64,000 nt of DNA, from the NCBI RefSeq assembly GCF_000719955.1, contig NZ_JOII01000007.1, forward strand, positions 62,001 to 126,000, read 5' to 3'. Shown one piece after another: positions 25,797 to 33,157 of the stretch (position 1 is its first letter; each line of letters begins with the position of its first letter). This DNA is from Streptomyces albidoflavus (GTDB lineage: Bacteria > Actinomycetota > Actinomycetes > Streptomycetales > Streptomycetaceae). The position numbers and the translations under genes are program-made. The notes under the pieces were generated by a model, which ran no database searches, had not been told where the DNA came from, and saw only the letters and a list, made by a program, of their open reading frames with translations.

Positions 25797-26621
25797 ATGA
25801 GCGACCACCCCGGAACGCCGCTGACCCCGTCGCCGCTCCTGCCAGGCGCGAAGGGCGGCGGCTGGGTTCCGGTCGCGGCGGGTGAGTCCGGGGCGGCCGT
25901 GTTCCGTAGTGCGGACGGGGCCCGGTATGCCAAGTGTGTGGGGCCCGGGGGTGTGGCCGAGCTGGCGGAGGAGCGGGACCGGGCCGGGTGGCTGGGCGGG
26001 CAGGGGGTGCCGGGGCCCCGGGTGCTCGACTGGCGGGACGGGGAGGCGGGTGCCTGTCTGGTGACCGGTGCGGTGCCCGGTGTTTCCGCTGATCAGGTGT
26101 CGGCCGGGCAGTTGGGGGCGGCCTGGGGGCGGATCGCGGACGCGGTGCGGCGGCTGCACGAGGTGCCGGTGTCCGCGTGTCCCTTCGACCGGAGGCTGGA
26201 CGCCATGGTCGCGGTGGCGCGCGAGGTCGTGGCCCGGGACGCCGTCAACCCGGAGTTCCTTCCGGACGAGCAGCGGGGGACGCCGGGGCCGGAGCTGCTG
26301 GACCGGCTCACCGGGCAGCTCGCGCGGCGCCGGGAGGAGGAGGCGGCCGACCTGGTCGTCTGCCACGGTGACCTGTGCCTGCCCAACATCGTCCTCGACC
26401 CGGAGACCCTGGACGTGGCGGGCTTCATCGACCTGGGCCGCCTCGGGGTGGCCGACCGCCACGCCGATCTGGCGCTGCTGCTCGCCAACGCGCGGGAGAC
26501 GTGGCCCGACGAGGAGCGGGCCCGGGACGCGGACGCGGCCTTCGCCGAGTGGTACGGCCTCGCACCCGACCCCGGCCGCCTCCGCTTCTACCTCCATCTC
26601 GATCCGCTCACCTGGGGCTGA
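25797..26621 (+). CDS. Aminoglycoside O-phosphotransferase, APH(3'')-like
   Basis: A 274-residue kinase close to streptomycin 3''-phosphotransferases: GESGAAVFRSADGARYAKC near the N-terminus (the Lys binds ATP), CLVTGAVPGV, CPFDRRLDAM, VNPEFLPDEQ, the catalytic VCHGDLCLPNIVLDP, FIDLGRLGVADRHADLALL and the end FYLHLDPLTWG. The last blocks are shared with APH(3'')-I enzymes such as StrA, as I recall them. All key residues are present, so it should be active, conferring intrinsic streptomycin-type resistance. No streptomycin biosynthetic genes are nearby. The 3' end overlaps the convergent methyltransferase by 14 nt. Confidence 0.88.
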   Translation: MSDHPGTPLTPSPLLPGAKGGGWVPVAAGESGAAVFRSADGARYAKCVGPGGVAELAEERDRAGWLGGQGVPGPRVLDWRDGEAGACLVTGAVPGVSADQVSAGQLGAAWGRIADAVRRLHEVPVSACPFDRRLDAMVAVAREVVARDAVNPEFLPDEQRGTPGPELLDRLTGQLARRREEEAADLVVCHGDLCLPNIVLDPETLDVAGFIDLGRLGVADRHADLALLLANARETWPDEERARDADAAFAEWYGLAPDPGRLRFYLHLDPLTWG

Positions 26622-27483
26622 GCGGGGACGGGGGCCGCTCCCCCGTGATCAGCCAGGAGGTGCTGAGGAGCCGTACGCCGGTGCCGTCGGCCGTCTCGTG
26701 GGCGCGCAGGTGGTCGCGGAGTGCGGTGCGGGCGCGGGTCAGGTCGGCCGGTGCGGCCTGGTCGGCCAGGTGGCGGCCGGGGCCGGTGGCGAGCAGGAAG
26801 TCGGCGGCGTCCTCGGCGTCCTGGCCCCAGACTCCGTACGCCTCGACGGGCTCGACGCCGACGGCGGTCCAGCCGGCCGAGGTGAGGAGGCGGCGGACGT
26901 GGTCCGGGTCGGCCAGGGAGAACATGCCGGGGGTGTCCGCGCGGCCGAAGTCGCCGAGCGGGAGGATGCCGCGCAGCGAGGCCATCGCGGTGACCCAGCC
27001 GTTGCGTCCGGGGTCCGCCGGGCAGATGAGGGCGAGGCGGCCGCCGGGGCGCACGGCGGCGTGGAGGTGGGTGAAGGCGGCTGCGGGGTCGGCGAAGAAC
27101 ATGGCGCCGTAGCGGCTGATGACGGCGTCGAAGCCGCCGGGGCCGGGCTCGAACGGGTGGGTCTGGGCGTCGCCCTGGACGAAGGAGATGTTCCGGATGC
27201 CTTCCCGGGCGGCGCGGGCGCGTGCCTCGGCGAGCATGGGGCCGGAGAGGTCCAGGCCGAGGGCGCTGCCCCGGGGTACGCGGCGGGCGGCCAGCCGGGT
27301 GGTGCGTCCGGCGCCGCAGCCGATGTCGAGGACGCGGCCGGTCGCGGTGAGGCGGGCGGCGTCGAGCAGCGGTGCGTTGAATCCGTCGTTGACGGCGTTC
27401 CAGCGGTCCTGGTGGGCGGCCCAGTGGACCCCCTCCGGCCCGTTCCAGGCGTGCGACTGCGCGGTGTTGACGATCTCGGGCAC
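26608..27483 (-). CDS. SAM-dependent methyltransferase (class I)
   Basis: A 291-residue methyltransferase with motif I VLDIGCGAGRTTRLA (about residues 48-62), motif II region ALGLDLSGPMLAEAR, motif post-I FVQGDAQTHPF and FDAVISRYGAMFF. Substrate unknown. GTG 27483 has AGGGAG upstream and begins PEIVNTAQSHAWNGPEG, the usual start for this family. It is divergent from a TetR gene; two palindromes in between are likely operators, so the methyltransferase is the probable regulated target. Confidence 0.88.
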   Translation of the reverse strand: MPEIVNTAQSHAWNGPEGVHWAAHQDRWNAVNDGFNAPLLDAARLTATGRVLDIGCGAGRTTRLAARRVPRGSALGLDLSGPMLAEARARAAREGIRNISFVQGDAQTHPFEPGPGGFDAVISRYGAMFFADPAAAFTHLHAAVRPGGRLALICPADPGRNGWVTAMASLRGILPLGDFGRADTPGMFSLADPDHVRRLLTSAGWTAVGVEPVEAYGVWGQDAEDAADFLLATGPGRHLADQAAPADLTRARTALRDHLRAHETADGTGVRLLSTSWLITGERPPSPLSPR

Positions 27484-27545
27484 GACGGACTCCCTGACGT
27501 GGTGCGAGGCGAGGCGTGAGGAAAGAAGCGAGACGGAACGAAGAA

Positions 27546-27580
27546 TGGGCAAGCGCCCAAAGAGTATGGGCGCGCGCCCA
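27546..27580. promoter_or_regulatory. Two TetR operators in tandem
   Basis: TGGGCAAGCGCCCA (27546-27559; arms TGGGC/GCCCA) and TGGGCGCGCGCCCA (27567-27580; perfect 14-bp palindrome) are 21 bp apart, two helical turns on the same face. They lie in the 182-bp divergent region between the methyltransferase and the TetR gene. Confidence 0.75.
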
Positions 27581-27665
27581 AAACGGCAATCTCCGTTACG
27601 ATCCCGGGGCCGCGCCCCACCGCGCGGGCACCGAGGCCGCACCACGGCGAGCGAGGAGAAAGCCC

Positions 27666-28253
27666 ATGTCACCGCGGGGAGTCGCGACGCCGGACGTGAC
27701 CGAACTGCTCTTCGCCGCCGCCGAACGCGTCGTCGTCCGGGACGGCCCCGGAGCCCTCACCAGCCGGGCCGTCACCACCGAGGCGGGCTGCGCCAAGGGG
27801 CTGCTGCACACCCACTTCGCGGGGATGGACGCCTTCGTGGCCGCCCTCTGCCTCGACCGCTTCGCCCGTACCGCCGCCACCGCCCGCGCCCTGCCCGCGC
27901 TGGCCGGAACCGGTACGGTCGCCGCCCACCTCGCCACCGTCACCGACGCCCTCTTCGACTCCGGCGGCCCCGCCGTCTCCGGCCTCGCCCTGACCCGCCC
28001 CGGCGCCGCCGAACGCTTCCGCGAGGCCATGGCGGCGGGCGCCCCCGGCTTCACCGCGATCCAGGACGCGATCACCGCCTACCTCCGCGCCGAACAGTCC
28101 CTCAGCCGCTTCCCGGCGGCCACCGACCCCGGTACCGCCGCCCTCTCCCTCGTCGGCACCGCCCACCACCTGCTGATGACCGGCTGGCCGGGCGCACCGG
28201 ACCCGAAGGAGGAACTGGGGCGGCTGATCGGCCTGTTGCTCGGGGGCGAGTGA
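27666..28253 (+). CDS. TetR-family transcriptional regulator
   Basis: A 195-residue regulator with an N-terminal helix-turn-helix (GALTSRAVTTEAGCAKGLLH, THFAGMDAFVAAL) and a ligand domain rich in Ala. ATG 27666 follows GAGGAG. It is divergent from the methyltransferase and presumably binds the two palindromes upstream, repressing both genes. Confidence 0.88.
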   Translation: MSPRGVATPDVTELLFAAAERVVVRDGPGALTSRAVTTEAGCAKGLLHTHFAGMDAFVAALCLDRFARTAATARALPALAGTGTVAAHLATVTDALFDSGGPAVSGLALTRPGAAERFREAMAAGAPGFTAIQDAITAYLRAEQSLSRFPAATDPGTAALSLVGTAHHLLMTGWPGAPDPKEELGRLIGLLLGGE

Positions 28254-28298
28254 GCCGGAGCGGGGCCGTGCGGTCCGGCGCCCCGTGCCTCAGGAGGC

Positions 28299-28712
28299 TC
28301 AGCCGGGAGCCGGCTCCGGTGTGGCGACGGGGGTCGGCACCTCGGTGGGCTCCTGCGTCGGGGTGGGCGGGGCGAGGGGCTCCTGCTGTACGGAGTCGGG
28401 GCGGCTGTCGGCCACGTTGACGGCCGTGGTCACCCCGCACACCGCGACCACCAGCGCGCCCGCGAGGGCCACGGCGGTACGGCGGCGCCTGATCCTCCGC
28501 CCCCCGGCGACGGCCGCGTCGGTGACGCTGGGCAGGGGCGGCTCGGGGCCCGCGTCGAGCAGGGCCTCGAAGGCGGCGTACAGCTCCGCGTTCTCCCGCC
28601 GGTCCATCCCCTGGTACCTCTCGCCATCCGTCCTGCCCGCCCGGTCCGCCCGGTCCGCCCGGTCCGCCCGGTCCGCCCCCTGGCCCATCCCGTGGTCCAT
28701 CTCGCGTGTCAC
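28299..28712 (-). CDS. Membrane-anchored partner of the ECF sigma factor, Pro-rich tail
   Basis: A 137-residue protein starting at GTG 28712, which overlaps the sigma-factor stop (GTGA). It has an N-terminal DRADRADRAD repeat, a cytoplasmic segment ENAELYAAFEALLDAGPEPPLPS, a basic stop RRIRRRRTA, one membrane helix (VALAGALVVAVCGVTTAV) and an outside tail rich in Pro, Thr and Glu. This matches the small membrane proteins that follow SigE-family (ECF) genes in Streptomyces and may control sigma activity. No zinc anti-sigma motif is visible. Confidence 0.75.
   Translation of the reverse strand: MTREMDHGMGQGADRADRADRADRAGRTDGERYQGMDRRENAELYAAFEALLDAGPEPPLPSVTDAAVAGGRRIRRRRTAVALAGALVVAVCGVTTAVNVADSRPDSVQQEPLAPPTPTQEPTEVPTPVATPEPAPG
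28638..28677. repeat. 9-bp tandem repeat coding for Arg-Ala-Asp units
   Basis: The unit CGCCCGGTC is repeated about four times inside the preceding gene, giving RAD repeats in the N-terminal region. Such repeats vary in copy number by slippage. Confidence 0.75.
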
Positions 28713-29218
28713 CTCCCGGCCGTCTCGTGGGACAGGTTCTCGACGGCCTGGCGCAGGCGGGCCAGCCCCCGGGCGCTCTGGCTCTTGACCGTGCCCGGTG
28801 TCACCTGGAGGGCGTGGGCGGTCTCCTCGACGGTCCAGTCCTCCCAGTACCGCAGTACCAGGACGGCCCGGTACCTCGGTGCCAGCGTCATCAGCGCCTC
28901 CTTCATCAGCAACCGCAACTCCGGTGTGCCCGTGGCCGGGACGGGGACCTCGGGTATCTCGCCCACCGACTCCTCGCGCCAGCCTCCCTTGCGCTGCTGG
29001 TCGATGAAGGTGCGGGTGAGGATGGTGCGCGCGTAGGCGTCCACGTTGCCGTCCCGGCGGACCCGGCCCCAGGCCGCGTAGAGCTTCATCAGGGTGGTCT
29101 GGGTCAGGTCCTGGGCCTGGTGCCAGTCCCCGCACAGCAGGAAGGCGGCACGCCTCAGGCGCGCCTGGCACGCCTCGGCGTACTCCCGGAACTCCCGTTC
29201 CCGCACCGCTTGTTTCAC
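28709..29218 (-). CDS. ECF RNA polymerase sigma factor, SigE family
   Basis: A 169-residue sigma factor. Region 2: FREYAEACQARLRRAAFLLCG, DWHQAQDLTQTTLMKLYAAW, NVDAYARTILTRTFIDQQRK. Region 4: LAPRYRAVLVLRYWEDWTVE, ETAHALQVTPGTVKSQSARG. GTG 29218 follows GGAAGG; a further in-frame ATG at 29260 would overlap the proposed -10 and is rejected. It forms a coupled operon with the membrane protein at 28712. A promoter at 29284-29258 resembles the promoter of the divergent Pro-rich gene, suggesting that this sigma factor reads both. Confidence 0.9.
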   Translation of the reverse strand: MKQAVREREFREYAEACQARLRRAAFLLCGDWHQAQDLTQTTLMKLYAAWGRVRRDGNVDAYARTILTRTFIDQQRKGGWREESVGEIPEVPVPATGTPELRLLMKEALMTLAPRYRAVLVLRYWEDWTVEETAHALQVTPGTVKSQSARGLARLRQAVENLSHETAGR

Positions 29219-29257
29219 TCGTCCCGACCTTCCGCCGCCCCACCCCTGCTGTTCTTC

Positions 29258-29284
29258 CATACGGGGCCGGGCGCGCGCAGGTTG
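29258..29284 (-). promoter_or_regulatory. ECF-type promoter of the sigma operon
   Basis: On the minus strand GTGCAACC, a 16-bp spacer and CGTATG are found. The -35 part is one arm of a perfect 11-bp inverted repeat (CAGGTTGCACG / CGTGCAACCTG, 29278-29288 and 29307-29317), whose other arm is the -35 of the plus-strand promoter. Confidence 0.55.
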
Positions 29285-29310
29285 CACGCGGACGGAAAGC
29301 GGCTGCCGTG

Positions 29311-29338
29311 CAACCTGGGCGGGCGCCACCCCCGTACT
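29311..29338 (+). promoter_or_regulatory. ECF-type promoter of the Pro-rich exported protein
   Basis: GTGCAACC, a 17-bp spacer and CGTACT lie 58 bp before the GTG of the gene at 29396. The sequence mirrors the divergent promoter of the sigma operon. Confidence 0.55.
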
Positions 29339-29395
29339 CCTCTTGCGCCAGGCCCTCCGATGCGCGGAGGGTCCGCAGCCGAAAGAGGAGAACCC

Positions 29396-29773
29396 GTGTC
29401 CCTGCACCGGAAGATCACCCTGAACCGCCGCCGGATCTACGGCCTCGCGGCCGGAGCCGCGCTGCTCGCCGCCGGTACGGCGAGCGTGGCCGCGGCCTCC
29501 GGCTCCGCCCCGGCGAAGGTCCCCGCCCCGGTCGAGGTCTCGGCGCCGGACGAGGCCCCCACCCCCGTGCCCGCGCCCGCCCCGGCCGAGGAAGCCTCCA
29601 CGCCGGCCGAGGCCCCCACGCCGGTGCCGGCGCCGACCGAGGAGCCGACCCCGGTGCCCGTTCCGACCGAGGAGCCGTCGCCCGTGCCCGCGCCGACCGA
29701 GGAGCCGTCGCCGGTCCCCGGGCCGGCCGAGGAGCCCTCCGCCGTGCCCGCCCCGGTGCCCCCGCGAGGCTGA
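29396..29773 (+). CDS. Exported Pro-rich repeat protein
   Basis: 125 residues: a basic start (SLHRKITLNRRRIYG), a hydrophobic signal segment ending in Ala (GLAAGAALLAAGTASVAAAS), then a low-complexity tail of P-T-E-V repeats such as APTEEPSPVPAP. The repeat unit is about 10-11 residues. GTG 29396 follows GAGGAG. The tail is similar in style to the outside tail of the sigma-factor partner at 28299. It is probably a cell-wall-spanning or secreted protein controlled by the divergent ECF factor. No anchor motif is seen. Confidence 0.75.
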   Translation: MSLHRKITLNRRRIYGLAAGAALLAAGTASVAAASGSAPAKVPAPVEVSAPDEAPTPVPAPAPAEEASTPAEAPTPVPAPTEEPTPVPVPTEEPSPVPAPTEEPSPVPGPAEEPSAVPAPVPPRG

Positions 29774-29883
29774 CCCGCGCCGCACGCGCGGGCGCCGGGG
29801 CCGGGCCTCGCCCCGCCCCGGCGTCCGCGCCGGGCCGGGGTGCGGCCTCCCCCGTCACCCCAAGAGCACGTAAAGTTACCGGT

Positions 29884-30426
29884 GTGATCATCTGGCTGAA
29901 TGGCACGTTCGGGGCAGGGAAAACCACTACGGCCGGGGAGTTGACCACGCGGATACGCGACTCCCGGATCTTCGACGCCGAGAAGGTCGGGGAGATGCTG
30001 TGGCACGTACTGGGCGTCCCGGAGGGGGACTTCCAGGACTTCCCGCCCTGGCGCGGCCTGGTCGTGGAGACCGCCCGTCAGGTCCTGGACCACGTCGGCG
30101 GCACGCTGGTCGTCACGCAGACGGTCCTGGTCGAGCAGTACTGGCAGGAGATCCGCGCGGGCCTGGCCAAGGCCGGAATCCCGGTCCACCACTTCCTGCT
30201 CCACACCGACCAGGACACCCTGGTCCACCGCATCGCCAACGACACCGAGCCCGCCAGCGTCGCCGGCCGCCAGTGGCGCCTGGACCACCTCCCCCGCTAC
30301 CAGCAGGCCGTGCCCTGGCTCTACCGCGAGGCCGAGGTCATCGACACCACCGAACTGACCCCGGACCTGGTCGCCGAGGTCGTCGCCTCCCGGGTGTGGC
30401 CGCACGGGGACGGGCTGTACCGGTAG
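29884..30426 (+). CDS. P-loop AAA/kinase protein, TmrB-like
   Basis: A 180-residue nucleotide-binding protein that starts IIWLNGTFGAGKTTTAGEL, with the P-loop GTFGAGKT. It resembles TmrB (tunicamycin resistance ATPase of Bacillus), including FDAEKVGEML, DFPPWRGLV and VVTQTVLVEQYW. Phosphorylation of a small molecule or antibiotic is possible. GTG 29884 places the P-loop at residues 7-14, as in the family; the ribosome-binding site is weak (AAAG). Confidence 0.8.
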   Translation: MIIWLNGTFGAGKTTTAGELTTRIRDSRIFDAEKVGEMLWHVLGVPEGDFQDFPPWRGLVVETARQVLDHVGGTLVVTQTVLVEQYWQEIRAGLAKAGIPVHHFLLHTDQDTLVHRIANDTEPASVAGRQWRLDHLPRYQQAVPWLYREAEVIDTTELTPDLVAEVVASRVWPHGDGLYR

Positions 30427-30451
30427 GTGCTCGGGGGGCTCAGGAGGTGCC

Positions 30452-30841
30452 CTACGGCGCCAGGGTGCGCAGGACGTCGAACTCGTTGCCCTCGGGGTCG
30501 GCCATGACCACCCAGCTCCGGCCCGGCCCCTGGCCCACGTCCTTCCTGGTGGCACCGAGGCCGAGCAGCCTGGCGACCTCCTCCTCGGTGCTGCGGTCGA
30601 CGGGGCTGACGTCGAGATGGAGCCGGTTCTTGCCCGCCTTGCCCTCGGGCACCCGGATGAAGACCAGGGTGGGCGGCATCTGCCGGGCACGGACCTCCTC
30701 GACGGACGGCACCCAGGACCCGATCTCGACCTTGCCCTCCCCCGAGTCGATCACCTTGAAGTCCAGCACCGCGCACCAGAACGCCGCCAGGCGCTCCGGG
30801 TCCTGACAGTCGACGGTCAGCTCGGTGAACCTGCTGGTCAT
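30452..30841 (-). CDS. VOC (glyoxalase/bleomycin-resistance-like) domain protein
   Basis: A 129-residue protein of paired beta-alpha-beta-beta-beta modules: TELTVDCQDPERLAAFWCAVLDF at the start, NRLHLDVSPVDR in the middle, and MADPEGNEFDVL at the end, which carry the usual metal-ligand positions His and Glu. Substrate unknown. The ATG overlaps the stop of the upstream gene (ATGA), so they are co-translated. Confidence 0.88.
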   Translation of the reverse strand: MTSRFTELTVDCQDPERLAAFWCAVLDFKVIDSGEGKVEIGSWVPSVEEVRARQMPPTLVFIRVPEGKAGKNRLHLDVSPVDRSTEEEVARLLGLGATRKDVGQGPGRSWVVMADPEGNEFDVLRTLAP

Positions 30842-31620
30842 GCTGTTCCTCCACTTTGCGTCCCGGGTCCGATCAGTTCGCGCAGCTCGGCCGCCAGGGA
30901 ACGGCAGCTACGGACGTAGTCGCCGGCGGCGGTCGGGGTGACCGCTTCCGGATGCTGGAACGCCTGATTCCACAGGGCTTGCAGCCGTACGTGGACGCCC
31001 TGTGCCTCGACGGGCAGCCCCAGCCCCGCCAACCACGCCCGGATCTGCTCCGAGCTGTGGGCGTACGGCTGCGGACCGAGCGGGTGGCCACGGGCGGCCA
31101 GTACCTCCACGGCGCACACCACCAGGCCTTGCCACGCGGTGGCCACCGCCCGCACAGGCGAGTCCGCCGCCAGCTCCAGCGCTTCCTGGAAGGGGTCCCG
31201 TCGGGGCAGGGGCAGGGGACCCGTCCGGCGAGGACTGTCGCCGCCTCCGGCAGGGGCGCCCCAACCGCCGCCACGCGGAAACTCGTACGGCCTCTCCTCC
31301 GGATCGGGAGGGAGGGCGTCCTCGTCCGGCGGCGGCTCTTCGTCCTCGTCCTCGGGCCACCAGTCGTCGGGCTCCGTCCGGACGGAGCCGGGTAGCGTCC
31401 GGCCGGGCTCCTCCCCCGCCGGCGCCCGCAGATCATCGGCCTCGTCACGCACCGCCCGCGCCTCCGCCTCGAACTCCAGCGTCCCCGCCGGAGTCTCCAG
31501 CCGCGTCAGCCGCCCGAACGCCTGCCGGATCTGCGCCCGCAACATCCACACCAGGACCACCGTGACCACCGGCCACACCAACGTGTCCAGGTACTTGAGC
31601 ACCAACTCCGCTATCGCCAC
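30838..31620 (-). CDS. Membrane-anchored hypothetical protein
   Basis: 260 residues with one N-terminal membrane helix (LDTLVWPVVTVVLVWML), a juxtamembrane helix (RAQIRQAFGRLTRLETPAGTLEFE) that resembles the start of many uncharacterised bacterial membrane proteins, a long acidic, Pro-rich disordered linker (about residues 75-130) and a C-terminal helical domain (ELAADSPVRAVATAWQGLVVCAVEVLA). No enzyme motif is visible. Upstream and coupled to the VOC gene. Confidence 0.75.
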   Translation of the reverse strand: MAIAELVLKYLDTLVWPVVTVVLVWMLRAQIRQAFGRLTRLETPAGTLEFEAEARAVRDEADDLRAPAGEEPGRTLPGSVRTEPDDWWPEDEDEEPPPDEDALPPDPEERPYEFPRGGGWGAPAGGGDSPRRTGPLPLPRRDPFQEALELAADSPVRAVATAWQGLVVCAVEVLAARGHPLGPQPYAHSSEQIRAWLAGLGLPVEAQGVHVRLQALWNQAFQHPEAVTPTAAGDYVRSCRSLAAELRELIGPGTQSGGTA

Positions 31621-31694
31621 GCGCTCATCCTCGCGGCCCCCCGGCCCTGCGCCGGGGGACTGCCGCCCATCGTGACCCGCCCGAAACAGCAGCG

Positions 31695-31721
31695 GGCCGG
31701 GCCCTGAGGGAGGGCCCGGCC
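31695..31721. terminator. Perfect 11-bp hairpin terminator
   Basis: Arms GGCCGGGCCCT and AGGGCCCGGCC enclose GAGGG. On the minus strand it ends the decayed DUF397 unit of Scr1 locus 2. Confidence 0.8.
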
Positions 31722-31726
31722 TGGTT

Positions 31727-31768
31727 CTAGGACGTCTTGCCCCAACCGGGGTCCAGGAATCTGATCAT
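31727..31768 (-). pseudogene. 5' remnant of a second DUF397 gene
   Basis: ATG 31768, preceded by GGAGG, encodes only MIRFLDPGWGKTS and then TAG. Intact DUF397 proteins continue here with a Ser-Tyr-Ser segment. The sequence before it matches the end of the Scr1 regulator gene at 32088, so this is the stump of a duplicated regulator-DUF397 unit. Confidence 0.65.
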
Positions 31769-32111
31769 CGGCAGTACCTCCAACTCGCACAGGCGGGAGA
31801 ACGCTACGCCTCAGATCTTCCCGCTCAACGCCCCTGCGCGCACGGGGATTTCAGACCCTCACAGACTTGGCATAGTCCACGAACACAGACCAGGCGGGAG
31901 CGGCCACGGTGAAGCCCGCGAGAGTGGTGTCCTTGCTGTCGCGGACGGGGACTTGGCCGAAGGCGGCGGCGTAGGTGGCGGCCCACTCGATGCAGCCGCC
32001 GTTGTTCGCTCAGTAGGACGACCTGACCCCGCCGGGGTCCGGAAGCCTCGTCATCGGTGGTACCTCCAACTCAGGGGCGGGAGAACGCTACGACTCTGAG
32101 TTCCCCCCGAG
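31746..32111. repeat. Direct repeat pair (~80 bp each) flanking the DUF397 pseudogene
   Basis: 31746-31826 and 32032-32111 are similar over their whole length (shared blocks CCGGGGTCC, ATCGG, TACCTCCAACTC and GGCGGGAGAACGCTACG). Each contains a regulator 3' end, a ribosome-binding site and a DUF397 start. Confidence 0.75.
31851..32054 (-). pseudogene. DUF397 gene with an in-frame TGA (Scr1 locus 2)
   Basis: From ATG 32054 (GGAGG upstream) the frame gives MTRLPDPGGVRSSY, a TGA at 32012-32010, then ANNGGCIEWAATYAAAF, VPVRDSKDTTLAG and a normal DUF397 ending. The TGA is at the conserved Ser after SSY, where TCA to TGA is a single change. All other positions look normal, so the loss is recent or the codon is read through. 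It lies 33 nt after the regulator stop. Confidence 0.85.
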
Positions 32112-33032
32112 CGTGGCATGCCGCACGTTGAACACGTCAGTGCGGGGAGTCGGCGTGGTGGGCGTGAGTGCGAAAACGGGGGCTGTGTCCGTGGGGGATG
32201 CGGTCGAGCCGGGAAGTGCCTCGATCACCTGGCGCAGGAAAGCGGCGGTCTCCTGCGGCTTCACGGCGTAAGCCCAGAGCCGGTCCCAGTGGCGCACATG
32301 GCGTTGCACACGATCCGGCGCCTCCATCATCGTGCCGTTCCCGGACGACTCCTCGTAGGCGAACGTACGGTTGTCCGGCATGGTCAGGAGGTGGACCGCC
32401 CCGCCCAGCATGCCGTGCTCGCCGTAGCTGAACGGCAGAAGCTGGATCACGCACCAAGGGGTCTCGACCATGGTGATGAGGTACTCCAACTGCTCCCGCA
32501 TCACCGCAGGTCCGCCGACGGGGCGCCTGACCGCGGCTTCGTCCAGGATCACGGCGTGGTGGGGCGGATTCTCTCCGCGCAGCCTGGTCTGGCGAGCCAT
32601 GCGGATGGCCAGCTGCTCCTCCTGCCACGCCTCGTCACGAGCCGCCGTCGACCTGAAGAGCGCCCGCGCGTACCCCTCGGTCTGGAGTAGCCCGGGGATC
32701 AGCACCCCGGCGTACTCCTTGATGCCGACCGCCCGCCGTTCGTGATCCAGGAGGAGGTTGTACCCGTACTGCTGCACCGCCTCGCGGCAGGCGAACACGT
32801 ACAGCTCGGCGAACAGGTCCTCCGTGCCGAAGAGATCATCGAGCAGGGCCGGAAGCTTCTCCGGAGGCAGGTACGACCCTCTTTCGACTCGGGCCAACTG
32901 GGACTTACTCAGAGGGACACTGGCCTCCAGGACGTCGAGGCTCCACCCTCGGGCCTTACGCATGCGCCGGAGCCGCGCGCCGAACAGCTGCCTGGCCGAC
33001 CCGAGCGGATCGAGTTCCTTCTCCTGGCTCAT
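32088..33032 (-). CDS. Scr1/WhiJ-type helix-turn-helix regulator (locus 2)
   Basis: A 314-residue regulator. The helix-turn-helix is at residues ~16-70 (ARLRRMRKARGWSLDVLEAS, LSKSQLARVERGSYLPP), followed by the DUF5753 domain (YAGVLIPGLLQTEGYARALF, ILDEAAVRRPVGGPAVMREQ, AVHLLTM, FAYEESSG). ATG 33032 has AAGGGG 9 nt upstream; an ATG 21 nt earlier has none. Its DUF397 partner downstream carries a stop codon. It is divergent from the gene at 33158, the likely target. Confidence 0.9.
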   Translation of the reverse strand: MSQEKELDPLGSARQLFGARLRRMRKARGWSLDVLEASVPLSKSQLARVERGSYLPPEKLPALLDDLFGTEDLFAELYVFACREAVQQYGYNLLLDHERRAVGIKEYAGVLIPGLLQTEGYARALFRSTAARDEAWQEEQLAIRMARQTRLRGENPPHHAVILDEAAVRRPVGGPAVMREQLEYLITMVETPWCVIQLLPFSYGEHGMLGGAVHLLTMPDNRTFAYEESSGNGTMMEAPDRVQRHVRHWDRLWAYAVKPQETAAFLRQVIEALPGSTASPTDTAPVFALTPTTPTPRTDVFNVRHATLGGNSES

Positions 33033-33091
33033 GCCGTGCGCCCCTTGTGTCATCAGGGATATGGGACAGGTATCGCTGGCCAGGCTAGCCA

Positions 33092-33102
33092 TCACTGGGT
33101 GA
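33092..33102. promoter_or_regulatory. Shared Scr1-locus motif, copy 2
   Basis: TCACTGGGTGA (palindrome TCAC/GTGA around TGG) is the reverse complement of the motif core ACCCAGTG. It lies midway in the 125-bp divergent region of Scr1 locus 2. Confidence 0.5.
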
Positions 33103-33157
33103 GGCTGTGGACTTACGGAGAGAAACCACCCACCCACCACTCTGCGTAGGTACCCCC

